The notes: generated from the sequence alone by a model not told the origin. Numbered from the stretch's first letter, positions 22,562 to 30,848 are shown. The stretch: DNA of 32,123 bases from JANNRR01 sp031401675 (GCA_031401675.1 JANNRR010000135.1:1-32123); one strand, 5' to 3'. A program made the numbers and translations.

Positions 22562-24040
22562 ATGACCGCTGATGCATCCCCCGCCGCAACGACGGCGCTG
22601 GCTCGCTGGAACTCCTGGTCGCTGGCCACCCAGTTTGCTGTGGCCGGTGGCGTCGTCATGCTGATTGCCATGCTCATCGTCGGGCGTTGGGTCGCCACCC
22701 GGATCGAGGCAGGTGTGGTCCGCAACACCGCCAACGCCACCGCGCAATACATGGAAAGCTTCATTTCGCCGCTCAGTCAGGATCTGGCGAAGTCTGACAG
22801 TCTGTCGCCGGTCGCGCGCCGAGCTCTTGCCGAGATTTTTGCCGATACCCCGCTTGGGGAACGGGTGGTCAGCTTCAAGCTGTGGAAGCCCGGCGGTCTG
22901 GTGGTCGAAGCCTCTGACAAGTCGCTGGTCGGACAGCGGTTCGAGGTGGACGCAGCGCAACAGGCGGCCTGGGATGGAACCGTCAGCGCCAGTTTCGAGC
23001 AGCTGTCCGATGTTGAAAGTTCTGGCGAAAATGCCCTTGGCCTGCCGCTCCTGGAGATTTACAGCCCGATCCGCGAGGTCTGGTCGGGCCGGATCATCGG
23101 GGTGGCCGAGTTCTACGAAGTGGCAAGCGAACTGACCGACGAACTGGCGGCAGCGCGGCGCAACTCCTGGGCTGCGGTCGCGCTGGTCATGCTGGCGCTC
23201 GGGTCCAGCCTTTATGCCATCGTCCTGCGCGGCAGCCGCACCATCGATCAGCAGCGCGCTGCCCTGACCCGGCAACTGGACCGGCTGACCGAACTGTCGC
23301 AGCACAACACCACCCTGCGCCTGCGGGTGCAGGGGGCGGCGTCCCGGGCCTCGGCGATGAACGAACAGTCCCTGCGCCAGATCGGGGCCGATCTGCACGA
23401 CGGCCCGGCACAGCTTATGGGCTTTGCCGCCCTGCGCCTGGATGCCCTGCGCAGCGCCGTCACCGGCGATGCTGCCGCCCGCGACCTGTCGGCGGTTGAC
23501 CGCGCGGTCAAGGATGCGATCCGGGAAATCCGCTCGATCTCGCGCGGCTTGTCGCTGCCCGATATCGAGGTGCGCCCGGTCCCTGACCTGCTGCAGGGTC
23601 TGGCCGATGCGCACGCCGCCCGCACCGGCACCAGCGTCGCGCTGTCCTGCGAATTGCCGCCCGATCTGCGGATCGACACGGCCACCCGGATCTGTCTGTA
23701 CCGGTTCGTGCAGGAAGGGCTGACCAATGCCTGGCGCCATGCCGGCGGCCTGTCGCAGGAGGTTCGCCTGCAGCTGTCGAGCGGCCAACTGATCCTGACG
23801 GTCAGCGATGGCGGCCCGGGCTTTGCCCCCGCTCCCGAAACGCCGACCCCTGATTCCAGGCCCGCCGGTCCCGCCGCCCAGACCGACGTCGAAACCGCCA
23901 GCATGGGTCTGGCCGGTCTGCGCGACCGCATCGAAAGCCTTGGCGGCACGTTCGAGGCTGGCAGATCGGCCAGCGGTGGCGCACAGATATCCATGACACT
24001 CGATGCAAAGGACAGAGGATGGACCCCATCAGAATCGTGA
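22562..24040 (+). CDS. NarL-type sensor histidine kinase
   Basis: The 492-residue inner-membrane sensor has helices near 22-43 and 203-222 that bracket a periplasmic sensing domain of about 160 residues, then a coiled-coil linker, a HisKA_3 dimerisation domain with LRQIGADLHDGPAQLMGFAA (phospho-acceptor His279) and a HATPase domain. ATP-binding marks are RFVQEGLTNAWRHAGG (N box, Asn389), VSDGGPGFAP (G1, about 415-423) and MGLAGLRDRIESLGG (G2). Residues 424-445 are a Pro/Thr-rich insertion in the ATP lid region. The stimulus is unknown; the sensor part has no recognisable motif. Its end overlaps the response regulator by 22 bp, so they are a cognate pair. The ATG at 22562 lacks a strong ribosome site. 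Confidence 0.92.
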   Translation: MTADASPAATTALARWNSWSLATQFAVAGGVVMLIAMLIVGRWVATRIEAGVVRNTANATAQYMESFISPLSQDLAKSDSLSPVARRALAEIFADTPLGERVVSFKLWKPGGLVVEASDKSLVGQRFEVDAAQQAAWDGTVSASFEQLSDVESSGENALGLPLLEIYSPIREVWSGRIIGVAEFYEVASELTDELAAARRNSWAAVALVMLALGSSLYAIVLRGSRTIDQQRAALTRQLDRLTELSQHNTTLRLRVQGAASRASAMNEQSLRQIGADLHDGPAQLMGFAALRLDALRSAVTGDAAARDLSAVDRAVKDAIREIRSISRGLSLPDIEVRPVPDLLQGLADAHAARTGTSVALSCELPPDLRIDTATRICLYRFVQEGLTNAWRHAGGLSQEVRLQLSSGQLILTVSDGGPGFAPAPETPTPDSRPAGPAAQTDVETASMGLAGLRDRIESLGGTFEAGRSASGGAQISMTLDAKDRGWTPSES

Positions 24041-24663
24041 TCGCCGACGATCACCCGCTCTACCGCGAAGGCGTCGCCCGCAGCCTGTCCGACGACCCCG
24101 CCCTGCAGGTGGTGGGCGAGGCGCAGGATGCCCAGTCCGCCTTCGACATCACCGAACGCATGCGCCCCGATCTGGTGCTGCTGGACCTGTCGATGCCCGG
24201 TGGCGGCGGCATTGCTGCATTGCGCCGGATCATGACGCTGCACCCGCCGCCGCGCGTCGCTGTCCTGACCGTCTCGGAAGAGGATGACGATGTGCTGCAG
24301 GCGCTGAAGACGGGCGCGCTTGGTTACATCCTGAAAGGCATCGGGGCCCGCGATCTGGTCGGCGTGGTCAAGGATCTGGCCGCCGGTCAGTCCTATGTCT
24401 CGCCCAGCCTCGCGGCCCGCATCCTCAACGCCATGCGCGCCGGTCCCGCCCCGAAAACCGCCAACCCGATCGACGATCTGAGCAAGCGCGAAGAAGATAT
24501 CCTGAAACTGGTGGCCGAGGGCAAAAGCAACAAGGAGGTTGGCCGGGTGCTTGATCTGCAGGAAAAGACCGTCAAGCACTACATGACCTCGATCCTGCAG
24601 AAACTGCACGTCCGCAACCGGGTCGAGGCGGCGGTGCTGGCCCAAAGCCACTGGAAGGCCTGA
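24019..24663 (+). CDS. NarL/LuxR-family response regulator
   Basis: The 214-residue protein pairs an N-terminal receiver with a C-terminal LuxR-type helix-turn-helix. The acidic pair Asp10/Asp11 (IADDHPLYREG), phospho-acceptor Asp56 (LLDLSMPG), Thr84 and Lys106 (YILKG) complete the receiver site. The DNA-binding part (about 150-210) has LSKREEDILKLVAEGKSNKE and KTVKHYMTSILQKLHVRNRV. ATG at 24019 lies within the kinase gene with AGAGG just before it, so translation is coupled. Targets are unknown; the divergent Tat-exported protein and small peptide downstream are candidates by position only. A hairpin CGACCGG-TGG-CCGGTCG lies 29 bp after the stop. Confidence 0.94.
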   Translation: MDPIRIVIADDHPLYREGVARSLSDDPALQVVGEAQDAQSAFDITERMRPDLVLLDLSMPGGGGIAALRRIMTLHPPPRVAVLTVSEEDDDVLQALKTGALGYILKGIGARDLVGVVKDLAAGQSYVSPSLAARILNAMRAGPAPKTANPIDDLSKREEDILKLVAEGKSNKEVGRVLDLQEKTVKHYMTSILQKLHVRNRVEAAVLAQSHWKA

Positions 24664-24691
24664 GGCGGACCCGGCAGCAACCGGGCTGACC

Positions 24692-24708
24692 CGACCGGTG
24701 GCCGGTCG
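24692..24708 (+). terminator. Hairpin after the response regulator gene
   Basis: CGACCGG-TGG-CCGGTCG is a perfect 7-bp stem with a 3-base loop, 29 bp past the stop. No T run follows, so it is at best a weak intrinsic terminator or mRNA-end stabiliser. Confidence 0.35.
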
Positions 24709-24856
24709 ACCTCGCTTGATCCGGCAAACCCGTGCGGCCAGCGTCCGGCAGTCGCCCCGGCGGGCGCAAGTTGCTCCGGAAATGCGCCTCTGATGTACCC
24801 GATTTTCAGATTGCTGTTTCGCCCGGATTTGCGCGCAGTTTGACCGCGCCATGCCC

Positions 24857-24890
24857 GAACGGTTCCGGGCCCATGCCAGTGGAACCGTTC
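24857..24890. terminator. Inverted repeat between convergent genes
   Basis: GAACGGTTCC (24857-24866) and GGAACCGTTC (24881-24890) form a perfect 10-bp stem around 14 bases. It lies 34 bp past the stop of the minus-strand Tat-exported protein gene and could end transcription from both sides. No T run is present on either strand. Confidence 0.4.
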
Positions 24891-24923
24891 TGCCGCGCTG
24901 ATCCAAGGCGGGATGCCGCAGTA

Positions 24924-25721
24924 TCAGCGCGCCGCCACCATCGCGCCGATCCGGCCCAGGTCGTCGGCGGTGGCCCGCCGGCGCGTGACCAGGTTGCCGT
25001 TCGGGTCGGTCAACTGATAGACGCCGCCGCCGATCTCCTCCGACCAGCCGTTGCGGTCGATCACTTGTGCCGACTGCCCGGACGTGCTGATCAGGATCAC
25101 GCTGTCCAGTCCTTGCCGCGCCTGTTGTCCGCCGGTGCGAAGGGCCGACAACCGGTTGATCTCGTTTCTGGCGGCGCGATGCTGTTCCACCACCCGACCG
25201 CGCCGGTCTGTCCGCTGATAGATGCCGTTTCTGACCTGCTCGGTGTGGCCGTCGGCATACTGGACCTGCAATATCTCCTGCCCGGACTGCCCATGGCTGT
25301 CGCTGTCCCCGGTGTCATTTCCGTTCTTGCCGCTGCCCGATCCCGACCCGCCCGATCCGGACCCGCTACCCGACCCGGACCCGCCCGAGCCCGATCCGCC
25401 GCCCGAGTCGTCGTCGTCGTCATCATCGTCACTTGAGCCACTTCCCGACCCGCTGCTTCCCGACCCGCCGCTGCCAGAGCCGCTGCTGCCGGAACCACTG
25501 CCCCCAGAACCGCCGCTGTCGTCATCATCGCCACTGGCCATCGCCGCGCCGCCGCGCATGCCGGGGCCAACCGCAACGACCGCGACAAGACTGCACAGCA
25601 TCTGCCCCAGCAACTGTCGCCGGGAAAATCCGCCCTGCCCCCGGATCATGCCCGACAGCGGTCCGCGTCCGGAAACCCCGGTCACAGATCGGCCCCCCTC
25701 ATTCCGGTCGTCCAGCGGCAT
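24924..25721 (-). CDS. Tat-exported Gly/Ser/Asp-rich protein with two-fold C-terminal repeat
   Basis: I do not recognise this 265-residue protein as a named family. Residues 33-62 (FSRRQLLGQMLCSLVAVVAV, then an AMA-type cleavage site) form a twin-arginine signal. Residues 64-131 are low complexity: DDDD, GS-rich runs and an eight-Asp block at 98-105, which could bind calcium or act as a spacer. The C-terminus has two ungapped 39-residue units, 155-193 and 222-260, with 13 identical positions (pattern G..(S/T)E....G.YQ.TD..G..V...RA......R..A). Such folded units may be beta hairpins. ATG at 25721 is supported by GAGGA eight bases upstream; an internal ATG at 25649 would still keep the Tat motif but has no ribosome site. 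Function unknown. Confidence 0.72.
   Translation of the reverse strand: MPLDDRNEGGRSVTGVSGRGPLSGMIRGQGGFSRRQLLGQMLCSLVAVVAVGPGMRGGAAMASGDDDDSGGSGGSGSGSSGSGSGGSGSSGSGSGSSDDDDDDDDSGGGSGSGGSGSGSGSGSGGSGSGSGKNGNDTGDSDSHGQSGQEILQVQYADGHTEQVRNGIYQRTDRRGRVVEQHRAARNEINRLSALRTGGQQARQGLDSVILISTSGQSAQVIDRNGWSEEIGGGVYQLTDPNGNLVTRRRATADDLGRIGAMVAAR
25329..25532 (-). repeat. Low-complexity tract encoding Gly/Ser/Asp runs
   Basis: Codons 64-131 of the Tat-exported protein are built from short repeats of GACCCG/GATCC-like units on the plus strand, plus a run of eight Asp codons. Length change by slippage is likely. Confidence 0.8.
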
Positions 25722-25873
25722 TCACAAATCCTCGATCGGTCCGTCACCACAGGCGTCCGCGCCCGCATCACCTTCCGTTAAAGTCCAAAGTTGCACGTCG
25801 CCGCTGCGTTCGAAAGAGTCGGCAGACCATTGCCGACCCCCGAACGCCCGATGCCGGGGCGGATAAGCCCTTG

Positions 25874-25903
25874 GTCCGACAGATCGTCCGACTTTGGTCC
25901 GGC
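25874..25903 (+). promoter_or_regulatory. Three phased GTCCG[A/G]C direct repeats
   Basis: GTCCGAC at 25874, GTCCGAC at 25886 and GTCCGGC at 25897 are spaced 12 and 11 bp, about one helical turn. The first and third are both preceded by TTG (TTGGTCCG). The pattern suits cooperative binding of a regulator, possibly the nearby NarL-type protein. Confidence 0.35.
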
Positions 25904-26007
25904 AAATGTCCAGCCCCGCCCTTGCCCGCGCTGCCACAGCCCGGTTCCCGCCACCCCGCCAACTCCCCACCCGTCGAACCAAGGTCTGATTCGCCGACGA
26001 ATTCGGG

Positions 26008-26025
26008 CAGACCACTGGCGGTCTG
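26008..26025. promoter_or_regulatory. Palindrome CAGACC-N6-GGTCTG
   Basis: Perfect 6-bp arms around ACTGGC. A third arm GGTCTG is present at 25983-25988. Possible operator shared by the divergent genes. Confidence 0.35.
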
Positions 26026-26128
26026 ATCGGCGGACCTACGTCAATGGCCGCAGCAACCCGCGCCGACATAGGCTGGACCCACTCGAAACCATGCATTCTA
26101 TCCATGCATCCAACGACGGAGAACCGAC

Positions 26129-26335
26129 ATGCAGAAACTCATACTGATCGCAACCACCGCTGCCCTGACGCTGACCATGATCACGCCGATCGTCGCGAAG
26201 CCGCTGACACAGTCCGGCTTCAGCATCGACCAGGGCACTGCCGACTTCGACAAGCGCCGCCGGCCGCGCGTTCCGGGTGGTTCGGGCTGCGACGATCCGG
26301 GTGACCTGATCGAGCACCCCGAGTGCCGTCCCTGA
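26129..26335 (+). CDS. Small secreted peptide, unknown function
   Basis: A 68-residue product with a clear signal peptide (MQKLILIATTAALTLTMITP, cut near VAK-P at residue 24) and a mature part of about 45 residues. The mature part has a basic patch (KRRRPR), then PGGSGCDDPGDLIEHPECRP, whose two cysteines may form one disulfide. ATG has GGAG seven bases upstream. Two hairpins follow the stop. I do not recognise the family; a toxin, signalling or matrix peptide are all possible and nothing selects among them. It is divergent from the Tat-exported protein and precedes the RTX gene in the same direction. Confidence 0.7.
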   Translation: MQKLILIATTAALTLTMITPIVAKPLTQSGFSIDQGTADFDKRRRPRVPGGSGCDDPGDLIEHPECRP

Positions 26336-26345
26336 TCACTAAACC

Positions 26346-26430
26346 CCGCCCTTGATCCCCCGGGGGCGGTTCCTGCGCCTGATCCCATGATGCCGTGCCG
26401 GTCCTGTCCGGCACGGCATCTTGTGTTGTC
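26346..26430 (+). terminator. Tandem hairpins after the small peptide gene
   Basis: CCGCCC (26346-26351) pairs with GGGCGG (26364-26369). Then GATGCCGTGCCGG (26389-26401) and CCGGCACGGCATC (26408-26420) form a perfect 13-bp stem with a 6-base loop, followed by TTGTGTTG. The second is the strongest intrinsic-terminator-like element in the window and separates the peptide gene from the RTX gene. Confidence 0.65.
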
Positions 26431-26577
26431 CGGGGGTCGCCCGCGCAACGCTCGACAAAGCCGCCGCATCGGACTAGCATTTCCAGCGCGGAATTGGCCC
26501 ATTTTCCACCGTTTTCAGGGATTCCTGCGGCCGCCGTGCCGACCAGCCATTCACCAGCCATTCAAAGGATCGCCATA

Positions 26578-29500
26578 GTGACGCAATTTCTTTACTCCGG
26601 CCTTCCGGATGGCACGCACCTGACCTTCGATCCCGACATCGACTCGCTGTTCTATGACAGCGTGACCCTGCACGCCGCCGACCTGCGTTTCCTGACCAAC
26701 GGCCCCGACCTTGGGCTGGTGCTGGGCGGCAAGACCATCTGGCTTGACGGGCTGACGCTTGGCAACCTTTCGACCGGCACCCCCAGCTTTCAAGACGGCA
26801 GCATCGTCTTTACCAACGGCGCGCTGATCGTCGGTGATGGCACCTCGAATATCTTCGCCGACGGCTTCGGCCAGTTCATCAACCTGGTCGGAACCTCCGG
26901 CGATCACCAGATCCTCGGTCTTGGCGGCAATGACACGCTGGTCGGCGGCATCGACGACGACTGGATCGTCGGCGGCGGCACTAGCAGCGGCCTGACCCAT
27001 GTCACACGCACGGGCGGCCTCGGCGCGCCGACCGGCTCCTTCAAGCCGTCGATTTCCAGCGACGGGCGCTTTGTCTGCTTTGACGGCGGCGCCACCATGT
27101 TCGGCTCCGGCAGCAACAACGCGCAGGACGTCATCGTCAAGGACATGCAGACCGGCCTGTTTTCCAACGAACACCGGACCTCGGGCGGTGCACTGGCAGG
27201 CTCCGGCTCTGGCGGCTCGCAGATCTCCGACGATGGCACCACCGTGGTCTTTCACAGCTTTTCCGGGCTGGTCGCGGGCGCGTTCTTCGAAACCATCTAT
27301 GCCACCGAGGTCGGATCGCTGGCGATCGAGGCGGTATCGACCGTTGGCGCAACCTTCGGCAACGGCGCCTCGTTTGACCCCGACCTGTCGGGCGACGGCA
27401 GGTTCGTGGTGTTCGGCAGCCGGGCCACCAACTTCGCCGCTGGCGGCAACGGCACGATCACCGACCTGTTCGTCAAGGACCGGGTCCTGGGCACGATGGA
27501 GCGGGTGACCACCAGCCTGACCGGCACCGATGCCAATGACGATTGCATCCAAGCCCGCATCTCGGCCGATGGCCGCTACGTGGTCTTCGCCAGCGCCGCC
27601 ACCAACCTGACCGCCGCCGAAACCGGCAATGGCAAGCTGGACATTTACCTGTGGGACAATACCACCGACAGCCTGACCAACCTGACCGGCGCCGCCCCCG
27701 GCAGCGATTCCAGCGTCACCCCCGATGTGGCGTTCGGCAACGGCACCAGCGGCATCGTTGTGTTCGAAACCGGCAAGGCGCTGGTGGCGGGCGATACCAA
27801 CCTGGCTGTCGATGTCTATGCCCACAGCCTGGCCACCGCCACGTTCGAGCTGATCTCGAATTCCACCGCTGGTGCGGGCATCGCCGGCACCGGCCAGGAT
27901 GCGGCGGTGTCGGGTGACGGGCGCTATGTGGTGTTCCGCAGCTTCGGCGCGAACCTCGTCACCGGCGACAGCAACGGTTTCGCAGACATTTTCGTCAAGG
28001 ACCGGCTGACTGGCGAAATCGCATTGGTCTCGGCCCCGCCCGGCGGTCAGGGCGACCAGCACGCCAGCCGCGCCCCGGCGATTTCGCTGAACGGCGAATG
28101 GATCGTGTTCGCCTCCAGCGCCTCCAACCTGGCGGCGACCGATGCCAACGGCGGCACCAGCGACATTTTCCGGGTGTCGAACCCCTTTGTCCGGGCCACT
28201 CTGATGGGGACGGCGGGCAATGACACCTATGTACCGTCGCGTCTTGATACCATTCTCGAAGCGGCGGGCGAGGGTATAGACACCGTGCGGGTCGGGTTCA
28301 CCTACCGGCTTGGCAGCAATCTGGAAAACCTGGTGCTGATCGGAGTCGCTGACCGCAACGGCACCGGCAATCTATGGGACAATGTCCTGACCGGCAATGC
28401 CGGCAACAATGTCCTGAACGGCGGCAACGGCAACGACACCGCCGCCTACAGCACTGCCGCAGGTGCCGTGACCGTCAGCCTGCTGCTGACCACGGCGCAG
28501 GCCACGGGTTCCGGCAGCGACACGCTGATCAGCATCGAGAACCTGACCGGCTCGAAGTTCGCCGACCAGCTGACCGGCGATGCCGGCGCCAACATCCTGA
28601 ACGGCGGTCAAGGCAACGACACGCTGTTCGGTGGCAACGGCGACGACATCTATTTCACCGATTCCAGCGCCGACTTGATTTCCGAAACCGGCGGCGCGGC
28701 GGGCGGCATCGACACCGTGTTTTCAGCGGTGAACTGGACGCTGCAACCCACGCTGGAAAACCTGACCCTCACCGGCACCGTGGCCGTCACCGGCGGCGGC
28801 AACAACGCCGGCAACACCCTGCGCGGCAACAGCATCGCCAACAGCCTGTCGGGGGCCGGGGGCAATGACAGCCTGTACGGCAACGCCGGCAACGACACGC
28901 TGCTCGGCGGCACCGGCAATGACACGCTGGACGGCGGCACCGGCAACGACACCCAGAACGGCGGCGACGGCAGCGACCTTTACTATTGCGACTCGTCGGC
29001 TGACGTGATCACCGAAAATGGCACTGGGGCCGGTGACCGCGACACGGTGCTGACCACGGTCGCCTGGACACTGCAACCCACACTGGAAGATCTGACCCTG
29101 ATCGGCAACACGGCCATCAACGGCTCCGGCAATTCCAAAGACAACATGCTGTTCGGCAACAACGCCGACAATGTGCTGAACGGCGGCACCGGGAACGATT
29201 CCCTGTCGGGTAGCGCCGGCAACGACACAATGATCGGTGCAGCCGGCGATGACCGGATAACCGGCGGCCTGGGTGCCGACCAATTCCGATTCAATGCGAC
29301 TGTTGGGGCCGACACGATCACCGACTTTGCCTCCGGCATCGACCGGGCCGCAATCAGCCAATCCGCGTTGGCACTCGGCGATGGCGATCTGTTGGTCGAG
29401 GGCGGCACCACCATCGCCGGCCCCGGCGGCTTTGCCTCCAGCGCCGAACTGGTGATCGTGACCCTAAATCTGGCGGCGCTGACTGCGACCAACGCCGCCG

Positions 29501-29700
29501 CCGGCATCGGCGCGGCAAGCGCTGCCTATGCGCTGAACCAGCAGGCGTTGTTCGTGGTGGACGACGGCATCAGCACCGGACTTTACCTGTTCCGCAGCAG
29601 TGCCGCCGACGCCACCGTCAGCGCCGCCGAACTGACCCTGATTGCCACCCTGTCCGACCGCTTCGCCACCGTGCTGGCCGACTATCTGTTCGTCACCTGA
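26578..29700 (+). CDS. RTX calcium-binding secreted protein with seven-bladed propeller
   Basis: A 1040-residue protein, probably secreted by a type I system (none is encoded here). GTG at 26578 is chosen because AAGGA lies eight bases upstream; earlier in-frame codons run through the terminator hairpin. Layout: an N-terminal beta domain (1-110); a short RTX stretch (GLGGNDTLVGGIDDDWIVGGG, 114-134); seven TolB/WD40-like blades with S.DGR..VF motifs (about 157, 214, 267, 326, 382, 441, 499); three related modules (545-621, 686-765, 796-875) of the form S.D.I.E....IDTV....WTL...LENL.L.G; nonapeptides GGTGNDTLDGGTGNDT (777-792); and a serralysin-like C-terminus ending VLADYLFVT. No peptidase zinc motif is seen. 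Role unknown; adhesion or surface structure is plausible. Confidence 0.85.
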   Translation: MTQFLYSGLPDGTHLTFDPDIDSLFYDSVTLHAADLRFLTNGPDLGLVLGGKTIWLDGLTLGNLSTGTPSFQDGSIVFTNGALIVGDGTSNIFADGFGQFINLVGTSGDHQILGLGGNDTLVGGIDDDWIVGGGTSSGLTHVTRTGGLGAPTGSFKPSISSDGRFVCFDGGATMFGSGSNNAQDVIVKDMQTGLFSNEHRTSGGALAGSGSGGSQISDDGTTVVFHSFSGLVAGAFFETIYATEVGSLAIEAVSTVGATFGNGASFDPDLSGDGRFVVFGSRATNFAAGGNGTITDLFVKDRVLGTMERVTTSLTGTDANDDCIQARISADGRYVVFASAATNLTAAETGNGKLDIYLWDNTTDSLTNLTGAAPGSDSSVTPDVAFGNGTSGIVVFETGKALVAGDTNLAVDVYAHSLATATFELISNSTAGAGIAGTGQDAAVSGDGRYVVFRSFGANLVTGDSNGFADIFVKDRLTGEIALVSAPPGGQGDQHASRAPAISLNGEWIVFASSASNLAATDANGGTSDIFRVSNPFVRATLMGTAGNDTYVPSRLDTILEAAGEGIDTVRVGFTYRLGSNLENLVLIGVADRNGTGNLWDNVLTGNAGNNVLNGGNGNDTAAYSTAAGAVTVSLLLTTAQATGSGSDTLISIENLTGSKFADQLTGDAGANILNGGQGNDTLFGGNGDDIYFTDSSADLISETGGAAGGIDTVFSAVNWTLQPTLENLTLTGTVAVTGGGNNAGNTLRGNSIANSLSGAGGNDSLYGNAGNDTLLGGTGNDTLDGGTGNDTQNGGDGSDLYYCDSSADVITENGTGAGDRDTVLTTVAWTLQPTLEDLTLIGNTAINGSGNSKDNMLFGNNADNVLNGGTGNDSLSGSAGNDTMIGAAGDDRITGGLGADQFRFNATVGADTITDFASGIDRAAISQSALALGDGDLLVEGGTTIAGPGGFASSAELVIVTLNLAALTATNAAAGIGAASAAYALNQQALFVVDDGISTGLYLFRSSAADATVSAAELTLIATLSDRFATVLADYLFVT
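28633..29202 (+). repeat. Tandem 330-bp module in the RTX gene
   Basis: Codons 686-765 and 796-875 are clearly homologous, offset by 110 codons. They share DSSADxI and WTLQPTLExLTL. A third, more diverged copy is at codons 545-621. The similarity suggests duplication within the gene. Confidence 0.8.
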
Positions 29701-29777
29701 CCGCCCGCCGGCGCGCCCGCCACCCATCCCGCCCCAAATCCCTCGACAAAGAAATTGCGCTGACACCCCGTCCGCTC

Positions 29778-30848
29778 TCACCGGTACCCCGTCATCTCCA
29801 GATAGCCGCGCCCGCCGTGGCTGCCGGAAAACCGGATCGGCCCCTCCCAATAGGGAAAGCCCACCGCCATCCAGGCCTGCTCGTTCAGCGGCTCGGTCAG
29901 TACATCCAGCCCCTTGCCCGGCAGCTCCAGCCGCCAGCGTACCGGCACCTGCCGCCCGGCCACCGTCACCGTGTCCACCGGCGTCATCTGCAATGCTCCC
30001 GGCGGCATCGGTTCCGGCACCCCGTCCGCGCCGATCCAGGTGGCCGAGGTGAACCCGGCCCCGCTGTCGCGCAGCCGGAACCCCATCAGCTTTTCGCCGC
30101 TGTCCAGATGCAGCGAAAACCAGTCCCAGCCGGTCTGATCCGCCGCCAGCGGCTGCGATGACCACTCCCGGTCCAGCCAGCCCTGCCCGGTCACGGCCAC
30201 GTCGCCCTCCGGCAGGGTCAGCACGCCGCTGACCCGGTAGAACGGCTGCGAATAGTAGCGGCTGGCCTGCCCCGCCGCCGATTTCACCGAATAGCCGCCC
30301 TGGCCTTGCGGCACCCACGGCCCCTCCGCCTCCAGCGCAAGGTCATAGCGGAACGCCGTCCCCGCCGCCCGCAGCCGCATGCTCTGCAACCCCGCCATCT
30401 GCCATTCGTCGATCCAGGCCTCGAACGGGTAAGCCACCACTCCGGCCTGCCCGATCCCGCCGCGCGCCAGCCGCTCGGCGACATGGTGCGCGGTCGGCGT
30501 CGTCACCGCCGCATGGCCCATCCAGATCTGCGGGCTGTCCCAACGGGCTGCCACTTCCGCCGCCGCGTCGCCTGCTGTCTCGCCCGCCACTACTTCCGGG
30601 GCCAGCGCCGACCGGAACAGCGTCCACTGCACGCCATAATCCAGCCCGTCCGCCCCGCTCAGGACGGCCGTCAGATACCACCATTCGATGCGGAACTGTG
30701 GGTGCGGCCCGTGATCGGCCGGGAATGAAAACGGCACCCCCGGCATCGGCACCGCAAAGCCTTCGGCATCGGAGCCGAGCCCGGCAAAGCCCTGCGCCGC
30801 CACCGGTCCGGCCAGCAGCAGCAGGATCGCGGCCGCCCTAACGTTCAT
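29778..30848 (-). CDS. AttH/CrtC-family lipocalin-like protein
   Basis: The 356-residue exported protein matches the AttH-like family (often annotated carotenoid 1,2-hydratase because CrtC shares the fold). Signal peptide 1-19 (MNVRAAAILLLLAGPVAAQ). Diagnostic text: FSFPADHGPHPQFRIEWWYL (40-59), then GWLDREWSSQPLAADQTGWD, WFSLHLDSGEKLMGFRLRD and the late PYWEGPIRFSG. The ATG at 30848 overlaps the permease gene end by 11 bp, so the two are coupled; AttH-like proteins next to an FtsX-type permease are a recurrent arrangement in proteobacteria. I infer lipid or envelope transport rather than carotenoid synthesis; no crt genes are seen. Longer upstream frame is part of the permease gene. Confidence 0.87.
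   Translation of the reverse strand: MNVRAAAILLLLAGPVAAQGFAGLGSDAEGFAVPMPGVPFSFPADHGPHPQFRIEWWYLTAVLSGADGLDYGVQWTLFRSALAPEVVAGETAGDAAAEVAARWDSPQIWMGHAAVTTPTAHHVAERLARGGIGQAGVVAYPFEAWIDEWQMAGLQSMRLRAAGTAFRYDLALEAEGPWVPQGQGGYSVKSAAGQASRYYSQPFYRVSGVLTLPEGDVAVTGQGWLDREWSSQPLAADQTGWDWFSLHLDSGEKLMGFRLRDSGAGFTSATWIGADGVPEPMPPGALQMTPVDTVTVAGRQVPVRWRLELPGKGLDVLTEPLNEQAWMAVGFPYWEGPIRFSGSHGGRGYLEMTGYR

Larger units (their letters stand above)
25722..26128. other. Divergent intergenic region with operator-like repeats
   Basis: About 400 bp between the divergent Tat-exported protein and the small peptide gene. I regard the minus-strand frame 25722-26105 as non-coding: its product has no family resemblance and its start has no ribosome site, although its stop abuts the next ATG. 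The region carries three GTCCGAC-like repeats, a CAGACC/GGTCTG palindrome and a doubled CCATGCAT (26089-26096 and 26102-26109) close to the small gene. Confidence 0.5.

Noticed and set aside
25329..25532. CRISPR-like array
   Set aside because: The periodicity is short codon repeats for Gly/Ser/Asp, not spaced repeats with unique spacers.
25722..26105. 127-codon minus-strand open frame ahead of the Tat-exported protein
   Set aside because: It abuts the next ATG, but its start lacks a ribosome site, the product resembles no family and the region carries operator-like repeats. Kept as non-coding, not excluded.
26551..28062. 503-codon minus-strand open frame opposite the RTX gene
   Set aside because: Antisense shadow of repeated GGC/GAC codons; no ribosome site and no recognisable family.
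29778..30848. Carotenoid 1,2-hydratase CrtC
   Set aside because: Shares the fold, but EWWYLT/DHGPHP text and the FtsX partner fit AttH-like proteins; no carotenoid genes are present.
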